NCBI GenBank assembly: GCA_023213315.1
Contig: JAKCPI010015814.1
Location: 124,001-188,000, forward strand
Source: Euborellia annulipes
Taxonomy: Eukaryota > Arthropoda > Insecta > Dermaptera > Anisolabididae
DNA length: 64,000 nucleotides
Direction of reading: 5' to 3'
The position numbers and the translations under genes are program-made. How positions within the stretch are numbered: position 1 is the stretch's first letter; the number at the start of each line of letters is the position of its first letter. The notes under the pieces were generated by a model. The model saw only the letters and a program-made list of their open reading frames with translations. It did no database searches and was not told where the DNA came from. Shown in pieces: positions 11,175-23,793 of the stretch.

Positions 11175-11784
11175 TAGGGCTCGGATTTATAGGCACTAAA
11201 AATCTTTAAAATAGGCAGGCAACTAAGCACTAAAAATTATTAAAATAGGCACTTAAAAGGCATTTATTGTAAAAATAGGCACTTAAAAAGGCACTTAAAA
11301 AGGCATTATTTAAGAAATAATATAAAAAATTTAAAAAATTGATGTCTTATTTTTGGAAACAAAGATAAAACAATTACCTCCTTTGCACAAAGATGGCTGA
11401 ATGAGGGCGGAGGGGGTGAAGCCCAACTGGGGCGCCGTTTTTCGTTCGACCTTTTTTTTTTAAGTATTCGAATCTCGTTCGATTTTTTTTTGTAATTTTT
11501 CTCCGGATTTGTGATATAAAATGAATTTATTGTGAAATTTCAAAAAAAGCCGAAATTGGCTTAAAATAGCCTATTTTAAGTTAAAATACTTAAAATAGGC
11601 ACTAAAAAAGGCATTTATAGATGAAATAGGCACAAAAACCCAGAATCGCCCGAAATAGGCATTATAGGCACTAACAAATGCCTCTTATTTTATTCAGAAT
11701 TTCATGAAACGTATACATATCATATTGGCCTAAATTTTAAGCCATAAATTAAAAAAAGGCAAATAGGGCGAAATCCGAGCCCTA
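11175..11784. mobile_element. 610-bp inverted-repeat element with TSD attataat
   Basis: Ends TAGGGCTCGGATTT and GAAATCCGAGCCCTA, flanked by attataat on both sides (11167-11174, 11785-11792). The interior is packed with 'aaaataggcact' short repeats near both ends and includes a stretch near 11400-11440 that resembles part of the 12137 MITE. Confidence 0.85.
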
Positions 11785-11929
11785 ATTATAATACATTACA
11801 AAGTTGTAGAGCATTAAATTTTGATAAAATCTGGTTGATAAAACGAATATGTAGGCCCAATATTAACCTAGATAGAGCCGATCAAAGTTTCTATTTGTTT
11901 TACATTTCGAGAAACTTTGGCCTTTTTTC

Positions 11930-12492
11930 AGTTTATTTTTCACTCGATTTTAATAAAATTTAAAATGACGCTTCTCTAGGATGTAAATAATTGAAAAATG
12001 GTATTCCAGACCTCAAAAAGTTCAATCCCCCTCCCACCTCCCCTCCTAAAATTTATTTTCCACTCGATTTTTTCATTTCATATTTTTTTTTATATTATGG
12101 TGCAAAATTAATTAAAATATTAATACATTTATCAGGCAGCGGCGTAGCAGCCTTTGAGGGCGGAGGGGGAGAAGCTCAACTGGGTCGCCGTTTTTCGTTC
12201 GAGCTTTTTTGTAATTTTTCTCAGGTTTTGTGATATAAAATGAATTTATTATGAAATTACAAAAAAAAGCCGGAGATTTTAGGAAAAAGGGGATGCGCGA
12301 GGTGCGCCAAAAACTTGATGCGCCTTGGGCGAAGGGAGCAAGCGCCCCCCTTCGCCCCCACCTGGATAGAGGGGCGCCAAAGGCTTTATGCGCCAGGGGC
12401 GGAGGGGGCGAGCGCCTTCCTTCGCCCCCACCTAGTTACGCTACTATTATCAGGACAACTCTATCAGTTATACCGCGATACCCCGCCTGCTA
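11930..12492 (+). mobile_element. Helitron 3' fragment interrupted by a MITE
   Basis: About 11936-12060 is a single diverged unit of the ~120-bp repeat found in the Helitron at 18341 (cgattttaataaaatttaaaatga, taaataattgaaaaatggta, aagttcaatc). After removal of the nested element 12137-12446, the sequence 'atttatcagg-acaactct...ccgcctgCTAG' matches 20422-20474. So this is an older relative of that Helitron with one repeat unit instead of about 14. Confidence 0.7.
12137..12446. mobile_element. MITE (GGCGTAGC type) with TSD ttatcagg
   Basis: Ends CAGCGGCGTAGC and GTTACGCTACTA; identical ttatcagg at 12129-12136 and 12447-12454. It contains two GC-rich 'gcgccttgggcgaagggagc / gcgccaggggcggagggggc' repeats. 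Its insertion into Helitron sequence dates it after that Helitron. The open frames at 12251-12503 are products of this GC-rich block. Confidence 0.85.
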
Positions 12493-13237
12493 GTTTATTA
12501 TAAATTAGGATTAAAAACGCGATTTTAATACCCTAAATCGAATAATTTTCCGAAAATTTTCACTTAAAGGCCTACTCCGAAAAAAGTTTCACTTGTATCG
12601 TGGTTTCATAAAATCACACAATGATTTTTTTTTACTTTACATTAGTACGTGAAGAGCGTGTTTTTTTTTTTTGCCTTTTTTAGACTAGGCTATATTTTTC
12701 AATCTGCCCACGCCCCTTCTGCGCCATCTCATTGCCCCCTAATTTTCTCGGGGTCTTCTACTGCCCCTCCCCCCACTTCTCGAAAGTTTCAAACGTCCAC
12801 AAGGGGGCGTTATCGCCCACGTTGAGAACCTATGGATTAGATTAACCTAATTTACAAAAGTTTCCGGTCAAGGGAAGAAGAGCAAAGAAAATTAAAGCTT
12901 ATAAGTAAAAGTGATGTTAATTTGCCTATTTGTAATCATGCACTATAGCTTTAAAGTAGATTTTAGTTGAAAGGCACAGTTTGGAAATTGTATGATGGCC
13001 AGGCGTGGGTTTGTCAGGGCCAGCACCACACATAACGAATATAGTTAAAAATAACAAACGGAATATGCCACAAGGCCATCACAGAAAAAAACTCATTAAA
13101 AGAAATAAATGAGTTGAGAAATGTTTTTTTTTCCTGCAAATATTTTCCCTTTATTGTGTTTATAAATCTAATTTTTCTGTTAAAAAAATTTAAAAAAAAA
13201 ATGCTATGTATAGATTATATATTATTATGTTTTTTAC

Positions 13238-13900
13238 TTTCTCTTACCTATGTATATATGTAATATATATATAGAGAGAAAGTATTGGATTCATGTCAAA
13301 AATTCGATGTCGAGATTTTGATGGATCTTCACGTTTTGAGGTCCCCTGAATCCAAAAAAGTGGTTTTCGCGACATGGTCTGTCTGTGGGTGTGTGTGTGT
13401 GTGTGTGTGTCTGTGTTCAATTTTAAGCATGAAGGAATTGAGCTACGAGGATGAAATTCTATATTTAACTTAAACACCCCCGGGACCGGAAAAATAAGCT
13501 TTTAATCAAAATCGGCCAAAGAGTACTAGTACTTTACTGATGTACTTTTTCAGTTTTTTTCGATTTTCTCAAATTTGCTCCAACGATTTTTTTTAAATTC
13601 AAAATCAATTATTTTTTAGATGCTCTTTAAAATGTATATTCTCATTTTGCGATTGAAATCTTCTGAAGACCACTTTACTCTTGTATTTCATAGGGAAGAT
13701 AGGAGAAATGGTTGCCATGGTAACAAAATATAAATATTTTCCCATACTTATAAATTTTACATCTGAATTCAAATGTTCCGTACTGTCGGGAACTAAATAT
13801 ATGTCGACACAAAATCTGGTGTGACAAGCACAGTACACAACTTTCGATTACCGAAGGTAAGAGAAAGTTGTGTGCTGTGCGCCAGTCACACCAGATTTTT
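13238..13900 (+). repeat. Interspersed repeat family R, longest clear copy
   Basis: Starts with the palindromic 'actttctcttacc...gagagaaagta' block, then 'ttcatgtcaaaaattcgatgtcgag', 'gaggtcccctgaatcc', a GT microsatellite (about 13390-13410), 'gagtactagtactttactgatg', and finally 'ggtaagagaaagttgtgtgctgtgcg...cacaccagatt'. Closely matched at 25784-26310. Fragments occur at 60-590 and 30370-30640, and the short end blocks recur at 5349, 16449, 32035, 42845 and 54950. No protein is encoded; the ORFs over it differ between copies. Confidence 0.75.
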
Positions 13901-14833
13901 TTTGACTGTTTCTAGCTAATATTCCCTACAATTATGATATTATTTATTAATTATAAGATGTGTATTTTATAACTGTATAGGTAGTAGTTGAAGAGTGAGT
14001 AAAAAAGAATAGCAACTCATTGTGTATTTCATTTATTAGGGCAGACTATGGTGACGTTTCGGTCTTAAGGGGCTACCGGGAGCGAATTGGTTACGCATGT
14101 TTTTCCAGCTAAGATGGCGTAGTGTGTCATAAAAAGTATGCCCAAAAATCAAATAATTCAAAAATTTGCCAAGAGATGTCAGAATGGTAGCTAATAATAT
14201 TTAATGCATTTGGTTGATTTTCATTGATCTTTTGACAATAAATACTTTATAAATGTTATTATATATTATGTATCTTTTATAAAAGCATAAAAATATATAA
14301 ATATAGGCCAGATATAGGCCCAAAGGGGATCAGCTGTTAGACTAGCCTGCCATCTATTGCAAGAATGCCGAACTAATTTGACAGTTGGATTTTAAATAAA
14401 TCATCTAAGCTTATTTTAAAAATTTCTTAATTAATATGTGATTAATAATAACAATAAATTCATTTTTAAATTTAAAAAAAAAATTAAAGATTAATAGGAC
14501 AGATTGTTTTTTTGTATTTGCTTGATAACAAAAAAATTAATTACGATAATTTTTTAAAAGTCATTCAAAAAATTATAGCTCGATGTCCCAATAATATTTT
14601 AATTCATTTAAAAAAAAACCTCATTGAAAAATTCCTTATAATAGTCTAGTTTTTTTAAAAGTACGTTTAGACGTCGCTCCTGAACCCCATCGGTCGGTTG
14701 TCAATCCACAAGCTCTGAAGAGCTATGTTGACGTTTCGATCTTAATAAAGACAGGAACGTCAGCAAAGTGAGCTCTAATAAATTAAATAGGCCTACAAAA
14801 TTAGCTGCTTTTCTTTTTTTTATTAATATTTAT

Positions 14834-15201
14834 TAGGAACCGACCGAATGGCCAAAAATCCTGGTTTTGGTCGTGGTTTCGGCCAAAAAGTAGCCGAAAC
14901 TTTCGGCCGGCTGAAACCTGAGTCTGGGATGAGACTCGCATGCAAAAAAAAAAGGTCAAATGATTTGCACTTGAGGGAAAAAAATTTTTCCACAAGGTGG
15001 TTTAGTCTCCATAAAAAAAGGTAAAATGATTTTCAAGGGAGGGCGAAAAAATTGCAAAAAAAAAAAAAAAAAAAAACAGTTAAAATGATATGAATTTTGT
15101 ATAGGAAAGATAAGTTTCTGTTTCGATTACGGTTTCGGCAGAAACTAAGATTGAGGCCGAAATTCGGTTTCGGCTGAAAATCTTGTTTCGGTCGGACCCT
15201 A
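14834..15201. mobile_element. CGACCGAAA-ended MITE with TSD atatttat
   Basis: Ends TAGGAACCGACCGAA and TTTCGGTCGGACCCTA, flanked by atatttat on both sides (14826-14833, 15202-15209). The interior has many 'ttcggcc / ggccgaaa' palindromic words. Related copies: 31207-31487, 45194-45404, fragment 7480-7626. Confidence 0.87.
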
Positions 15202-15636
15202 ATATTTATTATGACTGGTTCGAGATTTTGAGATGTTTCAAAAAAATTTACAAAAATATTTTGGCTTGAACTATTTGTAAAATACAAAGAAAAGTCCAGT
15301 TCATCTTCTGATTATAATAAGAAAATAGATAAATAAATAGAATTCGCTATAAATTCCGGTATGCGAGGAAATAGAGGAAGCTCAGCTCATCCTTTTTTTT
15401 CTAAAATTGAAGAGTAAGATCAAATGTTTTTGTTTGGGACTTTCATTAACTGGCAAAGGTGTGGTTAGATCACATCAGGTCGATAGTGGCGATATCTACG
15501 CATAGTGGTGACCCTGAAAGAGCGAGTGGTACTTTCGCTTGAGCTGTGAGTGGAGGGAGATTCCAGTAGGTCATCTCACAGGCTGAAATAAACATTCAGT
15601 GTTTGTTTAAACCTCGTACCTCACAAAGCCTTCACT

Positions 15637-18366
15637 ATGCAGCTCAGATACGCAGTACCGCTCACCGCTTTCTGCCTTGCGCTTTTCGCCTCAACCGCAT
15701 TTGGTGAGTCATTTGACTTTCTTTTTTTGTTTGTAAACAAATCTATACCCGCTTATATACATGGAGATTTCAACTATTTTATTTTCATATAATTATTAGT
15801 AATAATCAATTATGCTTTCTCATAAAGAATTGGGGTTTAGAATTTTAACGCTCACTTGAATGCTAAAAAAAAACTTTCTTTTGAAAATATTTCATTTCAT
15901 TTACCGAGGCTGGTTAATTTCAATAAATGAATTGAATTTCTCCATTCTTTTGAAACGAATAACGATTAAATTAAAAAGAAATGAGTATCTAAAAGCCGAG
16001 TTTTGTTCGATTGTTTTTTTAATGGGGAAGAAAGAAACAGAAAGACTTAATAAAATGGAGATTTTGTAGTCTATAAGATCTATCTATAAAATATACAAAA
16101 TTCTATAAAATTCTTTATAGCAGTCGCACTATTTGGGGGGCTAAAAATTTGAGGAACGTCCCTTTCAAGACACTTAGGGTGGGGAAATGTTTTAGGCAAT
16201 GTAAGAATTATAAATAAAAAAAAAAATAGGTAGGCCTAAATAAATAAATTTTAATTATGCCCCTCCCAAATCTCCCATCAATAGAATGGCCTCCTCAATC
16301 TGAATTAGGCTAATAAAGATACAGGAAGTGAAAACCAGCATAAAAATTTAAAATAAAGATATTTTACTTTGTTATATTAAAATTCATTTAGGTTAATTAT
16401 AGAATTTTTTCAAATAAAATCTCGACATCGAATTTTTGATCGTAATACTTTCTCTCTATATATTTCATACATAGGGTAAGAGAAAGTAAAAATTAAAATT
16501 AGTATATTAATATTCATGATTCAAAAATATTTGATTAGGGAATATCTGAAACTTTCTAATGGAATATTTTTTTATATTCAAATGATGAAGTCTTGGATAA
16601 GGCAAGCTCATAGACAGCAAAATTTTAATGCCTTTCTTTTTCTCTTTCTTGAGAAGAGAAAAAAGATTATTATTAAAGAATTTTAAAAGATCGTTAAAAG
16701 TGATGCATCTCCACAACTTATCTTCATGAATGATAGGATGAAATTTCTGATATTAATAAAAAAATTGGCTTTAATAGTTGCCATTCATTTGTAAACAACT
16801 TCTTTATATAACGTTTCAAAAACGGTAATTTATTCATGTAATAACTAGGCTAACCCAAAATTAACTAGTTCCGCTACTTTTGTTTTCCAAGTTTTTTGCT
16901 ATTAGATTTAAATCTATGAGATATTCTCACGATATAACGATGAAAATATGAGAAATAAATAAATCTTTCTGAAAAATGATTCGTCCTTTTTTTGCTTGTC
17001 GGAAGGGTAGGCAACCCAAATGGCCAAATTTTGATGAATTCAGAGATTAATGAGAAAATTCTATACATCCATGCTTAGTGTTAAATCTTCTTAAAAATTA
17101 ACAACTGAGCAAATAGTCGAAAAATCTATTAGTCTTTTATATTTGCATATCTTCCAGATACCCTCGGGGCTTGGTGTAGGAGTTAGCGTGCTAACCTCGT
17201 ATACCAAAAGTCGCGGGTTCGGACCCCAGGGAGTCCGATGATTTTATTTAAGCCATTTGGATACCAAATGGCTTAAATAAGAATGCCTGGACCCCCAATA
17301 TGCATATTAATCAATAACGGATATCGTAAAAGTCTTATATGGCCTGAGATGCCGAAAAGACTGTGTGAATGTGTGTGTGTGATTATGAGTGTGAATGAGA
17401 AAAAGTGAGTGTTTAAAAAAAAATATATCTTCCAGATAGCCAAAACAAATGAATATGAAAACAAGTTAATATTCTTTAAAAAATATTCCGAATTATCCCC
17501 TTTATTTATAAAGTATTATGGTACGGCATCCAAAATAAATTTGACTAAAATATTTCAAATTTATAATAAAGAAGCGTGGCAGGCTTGGGCGCAAAAGAAT
17601 ACGAAATATGGCCGGGACACAATTTTATGTGGTTCACATTCTTTTTTTTTATGAAACTTTTCCTAAAACGGAGTATAGAGTTTTTTTTAACATAACTGAA
17701 TGAAATCCATAGGATGAATTAGCTTCAATAAAAATCGTCCTACACGAGTCGACCTTTAGATGAAGAAAGATCATAATGCATTAACGGCTAAAAATATTTA
17801 TCTTCTTGAGTTAATTTTTAATTCTACTAATTTTATTAATATTCTTTCTAAACCGACTAAATAATACATTTTTTTTTTTTAGGATTGAGATGTTATAAAT
17901 GCGAAGATTCACACGATTACTGTACTATGAGAGAAAAATTAGCTCCTGCCCAAACATGTCTCAAATATGACGGCAAGTGCTTCAAGTTCGTCGTCGACCT
18001 TGGTAAGTCTGACATATTGTTAATTCATATTGAAATTAGACCTCACCCAGTAAAGTAAACACACCTCTATTATGTAATTGCGACACAAATAGTATTTTAC
18101 TTTTTAGAAAAATTCTATAACTATGAATAATTTTGTCGTCATCTATTGAGAATAGACTTTCTTTAATAATTATTATATTTTAGGTATCCTTTCAAGGTCG
18201 AAAAGTTTGAATTATTCAATATCTGTCAAAAAAATTAATCATTAATTCATCAATTTATTTGTAAAGAAGAAAAAAATTAAAAAAAAAATCTAAATCTTAG
18301 ATAATTCAAGCTAGAAAGTTTTTTAGATTAAATTTTTGTATCTATACTATTATATAAAAGACAATC

Positions 18367-18403
<37 letters not shown>

Positions 18404-21400
18404 AACGCATAGACTCCGAAACTACTGGACCGATTTTCATGGAGTTTTTTTTAATGGGTAGGGAATTTTCCGGGGGTGGTTTTAGGCTACCATTATATCG
18501 AATTAGGGGTAGGGAACCCCCCTTTTTGGGGGTTATCAATTACCCCATAGCAAAGCATTGGAAAACAGGATCTAACTCGCTTTATGAAAAATATATTTAT
18601 CAAATCTTTAAAATGAAAAATAAAAACTCTTCCTCCCCCTAACAATTCGACATTTGAAAAGATTTTTCCGCTCTGCGCCCCCCCCCCCACAAAATTTTAT
18701 TTTTTTTTATTTTTCATTCGATTTTAATAAAATTTAAAATGTTGCTTCCTTAGGGTGTAAATAATTGAAAAATGGTATTTTAGACCCCAGAAAGTTCAAT
18801 CACCCCCCTGACCCCCCCTAAAATTTATTTTTCATTCGATTTTAATAAAATTTAAAATGTTGCTTTCTTAGGGTGTAAATAATTGAAAAATGGTATTTTA
18901 GACCCCAGAAAGTTCAATCACCCCCCTGACCCCCCCCTAAAATTTATTTTTCATTCGATTTTAATAAAATTTAAAATGTTGCTTTCTTAGGGTGTAAATA
19001 ATTGAAAAATGGTATTTTAGACCCCAGAAAGTTCAATCACCCCCCTGACCCCCCCCTAAAATTTATTTTTCATTCGATTTTAATAAAATTTAAAATGTTG
19101 CTTTCTTAGGGTGTAAATAATTGAAAAATGGTATTTTAGACCCCAGAAAGTTCAATCACCCCCCTGACCCCCCCCTAAAATTTATTTTTCATTCGATTTT
19201 AATAAAATTTAAAATATTGCTTTCTTAGGGTGTAAATAATTGAAAAATGGTATTTTAGACCCCAGAAAGTTCAATCACCCCCCCTGACCCCCCCTAAAAT
19301 TTATTTTTCATTCGATTTTAATAAAATTTAAAATGACGCTTTCTTAGGGTGTAAATAATTGAAAAATGGTATTTTAGACCCCAGAAAGTTCAATCACCCC
19401 CCTGACCCCCCTAAAATTTATTTTTTATTCGATTTTAATAAAATTTAAAATGACGCTTTCTTAGGGTGTAAATAATTGAAAAATGGTATTTTAGACCCCA
19501 GAAAGTTCAATCACCCCCCTGCCCCCCCCTAAAATTTATTTTTTATTCGATTTTAATAAAATTTAAAATGACGCTTTCTTAGGGTGTAAATAATTGAAAA
19601 ATGGTATTTTAGACCCCAGAAAGTTCAATCACCCCCCTGACCCCCCCCTAAAATTTATTTTTCATTCGATTTTAATAAAATTTAAAATGTTGCTTTCTTA
19701 GGGTGTAAATAATTGAAAAATGGTATTTTAGACCCCAGAAAGTTCAATCACCCCCCTGACCCCCCCCTAAAATTTATTTTTCATTCGATTTTAATAAAAT
19801 TTAAAATGTTGCTTTCTTAGGGTGTAAATAATTGAAAAATGGTATTTTAGACCCCAGAAAGTTCAATCACCCCCCTGACCCCCCTAAAATTTATTTTTCA
19901 TTCGATTTTAATAAAATTTAAAATGACGCTTTCTTAGGGTGTAAATAATTGAAAAATGGTATTTTAGACCCCAGAAAGTTCAATCACCCCCCTGACCCCC
20001 CTAAAATTTATTTTTCATTCGATTTTAATAAAATTCAATCACCCCCCTGCCCCCCTAAAATTTATTTTTTATTCGATTTTAATAAAATTTAAAATGACGC
20101 TTTCTTAGGGTGTAAATAATTGAAAAATGGTATTTTAGACATCAGAAAGTTCAATAACCCCCCTGACCCCCCTGAAATTTATTTTTCAATCGATTTTAAT
20201 AAAATTTAAAATGACGCATTCTTAGGGTGTAAATAATTGAAAAATGGTATTTTAGACATCAGAAAGTTCAATCACCCCCCTCCCCCCCCTGAAATTTATT
20301 TTTCATTCGTTTTTAATAAAATTTAAAATTACGCTTCCTTAGGGTGTAAATAATTGAAAAATATATTAATCAAATATTTAAAATAAAAAATAAAAACTCT
20401 TTTTCATAATAATTAAAATACATTTATCTGGACAACTCTTAGTCATATCCCGAGACGCCGCCCGCCAGGGCTAGCGGGGTAGGGTTGCCGAAGGCAACCC
20501 TACCGCAGCTAGTAGGCTATAAAAGGTTATTTTTATTAAAAATCAACAATTTGATACATTCTTTTGTTTCGGGATGGTCATTGAAAATATACGTGGGACT
20601 GAAAGGAGGGAACAACTCGGACCATCGCACAGCCTGGCATTTAATGAGGCGTGAGGGGAGTGTCTGAGAAGAAAGAGAAAATAAACCTGACTAGGATATT
20701 TCATAGACGGCATCAAAATATTTTCCACGAGGGAATAAGATTAGTTTATTATCCGTACATGACAAAAAAATTTATTCTGTAATACTTGTATATTTATTCT
20801 ATGATATTTTATAGAATGAGGCATCAATAAATTCAAATGAACAGAAATAATTCTCTAAGTAGGACCTACTAAGTTTGTAGCACTAGCAATAATCAAAATT
20901 AAAGAAGGAAAATAAAATTGGTAAGCATTTCGAAAATGTTGAAATGGATGGGATATTTATATATAAATTATATTTGTATATTTATTTAAAAGGAATAGAA
21001 AAATTTTGGGGAGAATGAAAGAAGGATGTAACAAGTCATCCAAAAATCAAACAGATAAAATTTTGACTTATTATAAAGGGAAACAAGTTTGAAAAGTATT
21101 AATATAATAAAATAGAAAAATAATAAAATTTTTAAAATGAGAAGTATGTCAAATTAAAAACATTTTTGAAGATAATGGTTATACTAGTATTTGAGATAAC
21201 TCATATCGATGTTTCGCAATCAATACTTCTTCAAAAGATTGTAGGATTAACAAATCAATTTCCCTCTCAATTTCGTCTTCTAAAATTTAATAGTAAGCTT
21301 AAATATATTCTCGGGAAAATTGATTTACTAATCCTGCATTGTCATTAAGGAGTCGTATTGAAACGAAACGTCAACACAGTAGGAGTATCTAAAATAACTT

Positions 21401-23675
21401 GGCCCGAGCTCCTAAATGTTTTTAATTTACTATCCTTCTCACTTAGAATTATTCAGCAGGATATTAGAAAAATTTTATGGACTTAGTTTGTAAATTGCAA
21501 GAAATTCTATCAAAAGGCAACATTCCTTAGGGGGAAAAAAATCTAATTAAAATAAATAAATAGCTTAGAGTGCAAGAACAGTGACTTGTGTTGACTACTA
21601 AAATATTAAATTTTATTAGGATAGTAGTTTAAAAAAATTAAATATCCTGGTATGAAGAACATCTAGGATCCATAAATTCCGTGGTTTTGGCTAATTAATG
21701 GGCAACATAACTCACTAATCAACTTTCATTCTAAATTTAACAATATTTAACTTATATTTAACAACCGTCATTTATTTTAACCAACACACCTGATTCATCT
21801 AGTTATTCTAATTTTAATAACTAACCCTTAACTATCAAACTTTAAAATTAGATAAACTAGATAAATCAGGCATGTTGGTTAATAGAAATAACGGAAGTGT
21901 ACATGTATTTTATAAATGTATGTTAACTATAAGGAAAATGATGACGAGTTCTTGTGAAATAGCAGTGTGTGTGATAATGATGGGTGTAATAGCAATCAAG
22001 AATTATGGACAAATAATAAAAAATTGATTTATCATTTGTTTTGAATTTATGTAACATGTTTACAAACTAATTGTTTCCTAACTCCAGAAATTTTTTATTT
22101 ATTTTTACCTTAGCTAGGGGCCATAGGCCTTAATACAAAAACGGCATTGAATAATTTTTGGTGATTATATGATTGTAGATGACTCCTCATTAAGGGCGAA
22201 ATCTAATGAAATACAATATAATCGAGTATCAAAAAAATCTATATCGAAAAATAAACAAGTAGAAAGCGATTAACGAAAAAAAACCTAAAGAAGTTATGGT
22301 CCCCTGTTGGCAGGGCTGAAACTAGACAGGGGAAACAAGGGGCAAATGCCCAAGAAGTCAAAAGGGCCCCAGAAAGTTCGAAAAAATCGCATTATATTGC
22401 ATTAAATTATTTAAAACGGTTAGGCAAAATTTAAATAAAAAATAGATATTAAAATTAAAAAAAAAAAATACTTAATTCTGTAGATGGCAGAAATAAATTT
22501 AATAAAAATTGGTCGTAGAAATTATTTCTAAAAAAATCTTTAGTTCTCTCCAAAATGTGTTTTTCTGGTTGTGCTACTGAATAAAACTATTATTTTTTTG
22601 GTAAGCGGAGTCGTACAAATGATTTTATTTAATAAAATATGTGAAGGCAAGGGCGGATACAAGGGGGGGGGGGGGGTAAAGGGGATAATTACGCCCCCTC
22701 CCCCGAGATTTGAAAAAATAATTTTTTTCTCGGAAAAAAATTTATTTTTAAAAATTAAAACTTAAAAAATTGATTTTTATTTATATTCTGGCAAACAAGT
22801 ACAGAATGAGCTTTTAAATTACCGAAATTAAGAAAAAATTGTGTTCTGTGTGACCAATCCCACCAGATTACCCCCGGGGGGGGGAGGGGGACCCCCGAGA
22901 AACACCTCTGGATCCGCCCTTGTGTGAAGGTTTGTGTTTTGATTCAGGTGGAAATAAACAAGAATAAAAACAATTTTTTTTTTGTGTAGAATTTATTGCT
23001 GGACGACTGCAGCTACAGTTTTGAGGTTTTTCTCCTCATCTTCATTTTCTGTCCATAGGCCTGAAGATGAAGAGAAAAACCTAGAAAATGTAGCTGCAGT
23101 CGCCCAGCAATAAATTCTACACAAAAAAAAAATTGTTTTAATTCTCGTTCATCTTCACCTAAACGAAAAGACAAATAATTTATTAAAAACTATTATTTTA
23201 GGGAAATAAGTAGCTTTAATTAACTCGTAAAAATTGGAGTAGGAAGGACCCAAAAAAGCTAGTTACGGCTCTGCCTGTGGGTGCCTGGATCCCATAGCGT
23301 CATTAACATACTATAATAAGTATCGTTTAAAGTTTACAGTATGTCTTAAGATCCCGAAGAGACGTCAAAATAAATCCTGAATGCAAATACTGGGTTAGAA
23401 TTCCCCAAAATCAAAAAAAAATTATAAAGATCAATACAAATTTTAAAATTGTAATTTCAGGTGCAGGTCATCGCGTGTTTCATAGAGGATGTACCGAAGG
23501 GGCTCATCCTGACACATACTGTAAAACAGAAGCACCACGTTATGTACAGGGTGGATCCCTGGAATATTGCGGAGTTTGTGACGGAGATGAATGCAACGGC
23601 AGCTCAACCCTTAGCCCTTATAATCTCCTAGCAGCTCTTTTGCCCTGTCTGCTAGCCTACCTCTTTTCAAAATAA
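15637..23675 (+). CDS. Ly6/quiver-like GPI-anchored protein, gene A
   Basis: Exons 15637-15703, 17883-18002 and 23461-23675, both introns phase 1 with donors gtgagt and gtaagt. The product is 133 residues. Exon 1 encodes a signal peptide (MQLRYAV... ending STAFG). Exon 2 opens the domain with GLRCYKCEDS and carries five cysteines. Exon 3 has the other five, the closing CGVCDGDECNGSS motif, and a hydrophobic tail LLAALLPCLLAYLFSK typical of GPI attachment after about NGS. Ten cysteines, LxCYxC at the start and CN at the end are the signature of the Ly6/uPAR superfamily; the spacing resembles the insect quiver/sleepless branch, whose members act at the cell surface on ion channels, receptors or septate junction assembly. 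The actual role of this copy cannot be read. A polyadenylation signal lies at 23788. Gene B follows 1.3 kb downstream with identical structure. Confidence 0.88.
17163..17420 (+). mobile_element. SINE family 1, full plus-strand copy
   Basis: tRNA-like head with A-box-like 'tggtgtaggagttagcgtgc' and B-box-like 'gcgggttcggacccc'. It is followed by the internal hairpin of two 'aagccatttggataccaaatggctt' arms, a 'gccgaaaagactgtgtgaatg' block and a TG-rich tail with A-run. It lies in intron 1 of Ly6 gene A. Confidence 0.88.
18341..20512 (+). mobile_element. Non-autonomous Helitron with internal tandem array
   Basis: The 5' end begins TCTATACTATTATAT and carries a (GTCT)n run and 'agactccgaaactactggaccgatttt', the layout familiar from animal Helitron 5' ends. 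The 3' end has a 12-bp stem with 3-base loop (20478-20489 with 20493-20504), a short spacer and CTAG at 20509-20512. The flanks are A before and T after, as expected for Helitron insertion between A and T; there is no duplication. No Rep/helicase is encoded. The interior is dominated by the tandem array. It lies in intron 2 of Ly6 gene A. Confidence 0.85.
18690..20360 (+). repeat. Minisatellite, about 14 copies of a ~120-bp unit
   Basis: Each unit contains 'attcgattttaataaaattt', 'aaaatg(tt/ac)gctt', 'ttagggtgtaaataattgaa', 'aatggtattttagacccc', 'agaaagttcaatcacccccc' and a C-rich end. Successive units are almost identical in the middle, differing by 'tgttgc' versus 'tgacgc' and by C-tract length. 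One unit near 20030-20070 is cut to a short piece, and the last two are more diverged. This gradient is typical of expansion from the middle. Confidence 0.92.
20513..21764. other. Intronic AT-rich sequence, no exon seen
   Basis: Part of intron 2 of Ly6 gene A. A motif 'gaaacgaaacgtcaacac' at about 21358-21375 resembles the foldback-element signature, but no clear inverted partner was found. Confidence 0.45.
21765..21900. repeat. Short inverted repeat
   Basis: 'ttaaccaacacacctgatt' and 'atctagtt' on the left are mirrored by 'aactagataaatcagg' and 'catgttggttaa' on the right, with a centre of about 25 bases. Likely a small foldback MITE. Confidence 0.6.
22648..22922. mobile_element. hAT-type MITE (GGCGGATACAAGG family), TSD tgtgaagg
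   Basis: Ends CAAGGGCGGATACAAGG and GGATCCGCCCTTG, identical tgtgaagg at 22640-22647 and 22923-22930. Sister copy 40402-40665; truncated relatives at 28390-28531 and about 32215-32330. Confidence 0.9.
22944..23165. mobile_element. Foldback element with ~90-bp arms
   Basis: The arms share 'gtgtagaatttattgctgg', 'cgactgcagctaca' and 'aggtttttctc' in inverted order. The centre holds 'ggcctgaagatgaagag', and the outer part 'caggtggaa...aagaataaaaacaatt' is also mirrored. It lies just upstream of exon 3 of Ly6 gene A. Confidence 0.82.
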
Positions 23676-23787
23676 AATTAAATTTTTTTAATTAATAAGC
23701 ATTGTATATATAGCACTCTTTTGATTCACCATTGTTAATTAACTTCATTTTCATAGAGTTTTATTTATAATTCAACTAACAGCAACA

Positions 23788-23793
23788 AATAAA
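23788..23793 (+). promoter_or_regulatory. Polyadenylation signal of Ly6 gene A
   Basis: AATAAA 113 bases after the stop. Another AATAAA overlaps the stop codon at 23671-23676. Confidence 0.5.

Noticed and set aside
12251..12503. Two overlapping GC-rich frames
   Set aside because: They lie in the GC-rich internal repeats of the MITE at 12137-12446 and run across its border.
18690..20360. CRISPR-like regular repeats
   Set aside because: The units are contiguous with no unique spacers, lie in a eukaryotic intron and within Helitron ends: a minisatellite.
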